From positions 1-64,000 of the forward strand of contig JAJDAK010000091.1 in assembly GCA_029261895.1 (NCBI GenBank): 64,000 nt of DNA. Reading direction: 5' to 3'. Each line of letters opens with the position of its first letter. Position 1 is the stretch's first letter. Below are positions 60,906 to 64,000 of this stretch, piece by piece. The position numbers and the translations under genes were made by a program. The notes under the pieces were generated by a model. It saw only the letters and a list, made by a program, of their open reading frames with translations. It had not been told where the DNA came from and did no database searches. This DNA is from Deltaproteobacteria bacterium (GTDB lineage Bacteria; Myxococcota_A; UBA9160; SZUA-336).

Positions 60906-61420
60906 AGCGACGGGTGATTCATGAAGGAAATGCGGGCTCCTACGGCGTTGAAGAAATCACGCTACCCAACGGTTCCGATTATGAACTTCAAATGCTGCGA
61001 CATCCGGGTGCTTCAGCGATCGTTCCCTTCGTAACCGACGACTCTGTGTTGTTGCTGCGCCAATTTAGACATGCGGCGGGCGGCGAGATCTGGGAAGTAC
61101 CCGCGGGCAAGATCGATCCCGGTGAGGACCCGGAAGTTTGCGCGAAACGTGAGCTCGAAGAGGAAACGGGCTACGTGGCTGGACGCATCGAACAGAGCGG
61201 CGTGATTCTGACCACGCCGGGTTTCACTGATGAACGGATTCATCTCTATGTTGCGTTTGATCTCACGCCAGGAAAACTCAATCGCGGGACCAATGAAGTG
61301 ATGGAGGTCCATGAATTCAGCTTCGATGCTGCGATGGCGATGATCGATCGTGGCGAACTCATCGACAGTAAATCCATCGCTGCGCTCTACCACGCAGCGC
61401 GACTTCGTCGGGATTCATGA
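60902..61420 (+). CDS. Nudix hydrolase (ADP-ribose pyrophosphatase-like)
   Basis: The 172-residue protein has a clear Nudix box with GxxxxxE and RELEEETGY (spacing of GX5EX7REUXEEXGU). Ahead of it lie LLRQFRHAAGGEIWEVPAGKI, the pattern of NudF-type ADP-ribose pyrophosphatases, and a family-like VTPGFTDERI-type segment. ATG 60902 gives the coupled overlap with nth; an earlier in-frame ATG at 60884 lies inside nth. It may remove ADP-ribose or related nucleotide sugars. The 3' end overlaps the next gene as ATGA. Confidence 0.92.
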   Translation: MKRRVIHEGNAGSYGVEEITLPNGSDYELQMLRHPGASAIVPFVTDDSVLLLRQFRHAAGGEIWEVPAGKIDPGEDPEVCAKRELEEETGYVAGRIEQSGVILTTPGFTDERIHLYVAFDLTPGKLNRGTNEVMEVHEFSFDAAMAMIDRGELIDSKSIAALYHAARLRRDS

Positions 61421-62229
61421 CTCAACGGCTCGGGGTGGCGCTCACCGGTCATTGGCTCGCCCGCGACGCGATCGAGAAACTGGTTCAGCTCGCGGACCGA
61501 CTCGGATACGAAGTCGTTCTGGTCGACGGTGACCCGTGGACACCGAGGAGTCGCCCCCACGCTCCCGTGTACGACGCGGAGACATTGCACCGCCTTGCGC
61601 TTGACGCGAGCAGCAAAGCACGCGTTTCTCAGATTCGTTTTCCCTTCAATTGGGAACCGGATGCGCTAGCGGAAAGCTGGTTGCGACTCGATCGCCTGGC
61701 GCCGGGACGGGTGGTGGGGTTCATCGGCGCGGGCTCTGGGCGGCAAGGCCAGGATCCTCCGCGAGAACGCGTGAACCATCTCGCGTCATTTCTCGATAAG
61801 CTCGACAGCCCCGTGCCACTGGCGCTCGCCGCAGCCAAACCACGCGCGCTCGCGTTGGTCGATCAGCACGCGCAGATTTGGGACATCAATCTGCCACCCC
61901 TCCGAGAACACTTACTTCCGGCACGCGATCAGATTCAAAAGGATGTTGAAACTTGGATTTGGGTCTTCGCGCGACCGGGCCAACGGCTTGAAGATGCTAC
62001 GCGCGAGTACCGAAAAATCTGTCCATGGTTTGGCCACCTCAGCGATCTGGAAGTTTCTAACGCGATGCTATGGGGTGACGTCGAGCACGTCCAATTACGC
62101 GTGGACGTGATTCGAAACGAGTTGATGATCGACGTCCCGATTCTCGATCTAGCAGGCCTTAATGAAGCAGCCGCAAGACAGGTGATCGAATCCCTTAGGC
62201 CGGATCGAAACGCAAAGGCAGACGGTTAA
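61417..62229 (+). CDS. Luciferase-like TIM-barrel protein
   Basis: This 270-residue protein is the third gene of the nth-nudix operon. It shows scattered luciferase-like features: LGVALTGHWLARDAIEKLVQLADRLGYEVVLVDGD at strand one, LDRLAPGRVVGFIGAGSG (the LSGGR-like turn) and repeating Leu/Ala helices. Catalytic and flavin-binding motifs are weak, so it may be a diverged member. The 3' end overlaps the convergent P450 by 35 bases. Confidence 0.6.
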   Translation: MTQRLGVALTGHWLARDAIEKLVQLADRLGYEVVLVDGDPWTPRSRPHAPVYDAETLHRLALDASSKARVSQIRFPFNWEPDALAESWLRLDRLAPGRVVGFIGAGSGRQGQDPPRERVNHLASFLDKLDSPVPLALAAAKPRALALVDQHAQIWDINLPPLREHLLPARDQIQKDVETWIWVFARPGQRLEDATREYRKICPWFGHLSDLEVSNAMLWGDVEHVQLRVDVIRNELMIDVPILDLAGLNEAAARQVIESLRPDRNAKADG

Positions 62230-63424
62230 GAACTCGCAGCACCGAATGAGGAGTATAGGACCAGTCTTCCGCGTCGAAGCGAAGATTAGGAAGCTCTTCT
62301 AGCACCGTCTCAAACGCGATCTTCAATTCAAGCCGAGCGAGTTGTGATCCCATGCAAAAGAACGGGCCTGCGCCAAACGAGTAGTTGTTCGACGCGTCAC
62401 GCGTAATATCGAGTGTATCCGGATAGGCGTACACATCCGGATCCCGATGAGCGGCGGGCACGGATAGGAACACCGTCTGCCCTTCAATGATGTGCTGGCC
62501 ACGAAGCTTCACGTCTTCGGTCGCGAACCGAAGTAAGTACTTCACGGATGGCTCAAATCGGAGCAGTTCTTCAACAGCCGTTACACGAAGGTCTCTTTGC
62601 TCTAGAAAGAGTTTGAGTTGATCGGGTCGACGCACCAACGCACGCATTCCTAGGCTGAACGCATTCGATACCGTCTCGGAACCCGCAATAATAATCGAGA
62701 AAACCATGGAGACGATTTCATCTCGCGTGAGCCGCTCGTCTCCGGCTTCAGCCAGCAACATCGCGCTCATCAGGTCTTCTGCTGGATGCTCGGATTTCCA
62801 GTCCATCAGCTCGTGCACGAGCGACAGAAATTCCTCCGCTTGTTCCAATCCACGCATCAACTCCGATGTCGGAAGCAATGGATTTACCAATCCAACAATA
62901 TCATCCGCCAGTTCCTTGAATCGAACTTCGAGCTGCTCACCCGCGGGAATACCAAACATCCGACTGATTGTCGTGACGGGAAAAAGCTGGCCCACGTCCG
63001 CCACCATATCGATGCTGGCGCGAGACCGATGCGCATCGATCAGCCCGTCCATGACGCTTCGGATCATGGGCTCGAGCTGTTGCACCTTCGAGCGCGTAAA
63101 CGCTGCGTTCGCCAGCCGACGCAAACGCAGATGCTGCTTCCCTTCGGTCGTCGACAGCGTCGAATTCAACATGCGTACCGATGCCAAATCTTCTAATCCG
63201 CTCGGGGGTGGCTCGTAGGCCTCCCAGTACTTTCGGTTTGGCGAGAAACGCTTGGCATCGAGAAGTACTTCAACCAGATCATCATGACGCGTCACCAGCC
63301 ACCCGCCACTTGCCTCCCACCAGTGAACCGGATCCTCATGTTGAAGACGTCGATAAAGCGGATACGGGTCGGCATCGAATGCGGGATCCAGAGGGTCAAA
63401 ATCAAGGTCGGGACGGTTAAGCAT
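62195..63424 (-). CDS. Cytochrome P450
   Basis: The 409-residue soluble P450 has its heme Cys357 in FGAGPFFCMG, the I-helix AGSET (247-251) with acid/Thr pair, and ExxR (EELLR at 286-289). Length and class match bacterial CYP107/CYP-type proteins needing separate ferredoxin partners, none of which is next door. The ATG overlaps the stop of the condensation-domain gene (ATGA), so it acts in that pathway. A frame extension upstream was rejected because it runs inside that gene. Confidence 0.95.
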   Translation of the reverse strand: MLNRPDLDFDPLDPAFDADPYPLYRRLQHEDPVHWWEASGGWLVTRHDDLVEVLLDAKRFSPNRKYWEAYEPPPSGLEDLASVRMLNSTLSTTEGKQHLRLRRLANAAFTRSKVQQLEPMIRSVMDGLIDAHRSRASIDMVADVGQLFPVTTISRMFGIPAGEQLEVRFKELADDIVGLVNPLLPTSELMRGLEQAEEFLSLVHELMDWKSEHPAEDLMSAMLLAEAGDERLTRDEIVSMVFSIIIAGSETVSNAFSLGMRALVRRPDQLKLFLEQRDLRVTAVEELLRFEPSVKYLLRFATEDVKLRGQHIIEGQTVFLSVPAAHRDPDVYAYPDTLDITRDASNNYSFGAGPFFCMGSQLARLELKIAFETVLEELPNLRFDAEDWSYTPHSVLRVLNRLPLRFDPA

Positions 63425-64000
63425 CAGAGCGCTCGATGAAACTCCGAAAGACGCGTTGCGGGATCGTCGACGGCAAGTCGTACTACGCGTTCGAAGCGCT
63501 GCATAAACAGTACCATTGATGCTTCTTCCCACAGCGCCTTGTTGTACATAAGGCACCCAACGATGCCCTGATCACCGGCGTCGTATAGATTTATCATCAG
63601 ATCAGCCGGGATGACGATCGGTGCGTCGACGCCGTGCAGGCCCGCAACTGCGCTCGGATTCACCACCCGCAGCCCCGCAAGCTCGAGTGTCTCCGGCGGC
63701 TTAAACATTTGGAACGTCACAGACCGACTGCGCGCCATCGTAAGACTAAAACCAGGTACGCTCTCGAGAATATCGCGAAACGGCAGTTCGCAGTGATCGT
63801 AGCTATCGATCACTGTCCTTTTCACGCTTCGCATCACTTCACGGAATGCAGGATCACCAGCGAGGTTCGTGCGTAGAAATAACGGTTCCGCAAAAAATCC
63901 GATCAACCCCTCAACTTCGGGCCGTTGACGCTTCGCAGCCATCGAAAAAACAACACTGTCCTCAACACCGGAATAGTAGACGCTAAGAACATGAAATGCA
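63424..64000 (-). CDS. C-terminal part of a protein ending in an NRPS condensation domain (5' end off the window)
   Basis: The frame is open to the right edge; codons before the first ATG (63942) still encode domain sequence (YYSGVEDSVVFS, as in YSGQEDIVVGSP). Following motifs AAKRQRPEVEGLIGFF, YDHCELPFRDIL and the final LFMQRFERVVRLAVDDPATRL are those of the second half of condensation domains. The protein stops right after this domain, with no A or PCP domain behind it. The HHxxxDG half lies beyond the edge. It is coupled to the P450 gene, so the P450 may act on its carrier-bound or released product. Confidence 0.85.
   Translation of the reverse strand, partial: AFHVLSVYYSGVEDSVVFSMAAKRQRPEVEGLIGFFAEPLFLRTNLAGDPAFREVMRSVKRTVIDSYDHCELPFRDILESVPGFSLTMARSRSVTFQMFKPPETLELAGLRVVNPSAVAGLHGVDAPIVIPADLMINLYDAGDQGIVGCLMYNKALWEEASMVLFMQRFERVVRLAVDDPATRLSEFHRAL

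Overview
The window looks like a chromosomal piece of an aerobic Gram-negative bacterium. Supporting signs are a respiratory complex I operon, lipoprotein and Sec signals, a class A penicillin-binding protein with a membrane anchor, glutathione metabolism (gshB, GST, glutaredoxin) and a sigma-54 activator. MopE-type metal-binding motifs, FlgD-like surface modules, a GGGGACG-type palindromic repeat and many luciferase-like, P450, SnoaL and SDR genes remind me of deltaproteobacterial or Myxococcota-like uncultured lineages. That placement is inference from gene content, not a phylogeny. The sequence is moderately GC-rich, and no gap between genes exceeds about 250 bases. I found no rRNA, tRNA, CRISPR array or transposase gene.

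Layout. 1-7045 (minus): a three-gene operon for exported proteins: a 1776-residue MopE/beta-helix/FlgD-like protein, a TolB-like propeller and a FlgD-like protein cut by the left edge. 7186-10258 (minus): acetolactate synthase-like enzyme plus aldehyde dehydrogenase. 10459-12432 (plus): methyltransferase and serS. 12429-24650 (minus): MgtC/DUF4010 membrane protein downstream of a ten-gene complex I operon, nuoA-E-F-G-H-J-K-L-M-N. It lacks exactly nuoB, C, D and I, the Q-module. 24759-29010 (plus): gpsA, a lipoprotein, a nucleoside-hydrolase remnant, a PHP phosphoesterase and metB. A 212-bp imperfect palindrome then holds the stop codons of both metB and ogt. 29211-32426 (minus): ogt, a histone-H1-like protein with a duplicated N-terminal module, purC and gshB. 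32514-37399 (plus): PBP1A, an FAD oxidoreductase, glutaredoxin and a pentapeptide protein.

37396-52188 is accessory metabolism with local regulators: a glycosyltransferase with an apparent CTG start, a membrane redoxin divergent from a GbsR/MarR-type regulator operon, a molybdopterin oxidoreductase, SnoaL-like proteins divergent from a MocR regulator, TetR-DoxX-GST, HxlR-isomerase-SDR, and a luciferase-like monooxygenase.

52166-64000 holds natural-product and regulatory genes. A single-module NRPS (C-A-PCP) ends in a Rossmann domain that resembles cyanobacterial acyl-ACP reductase (AAR) rather than a normal thioesterase or SDR-type reductase. Next come an AbiEii-like nucleotidyltransferase pair, a VapBC pair, a sigma-54 activator with a near-perfect -24/-12 promoter in front of its own gene, a hydrolase, nth-nudix-luciferase-like genes, a P450, and the end of another protein that finishes in a condensation domain and runs off the right edge. 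The NRPS with its AAR-like end is the strongest candidate for an undescribed system; the complex I operon without its Q-module and the repeat at 29005-29216 come next.
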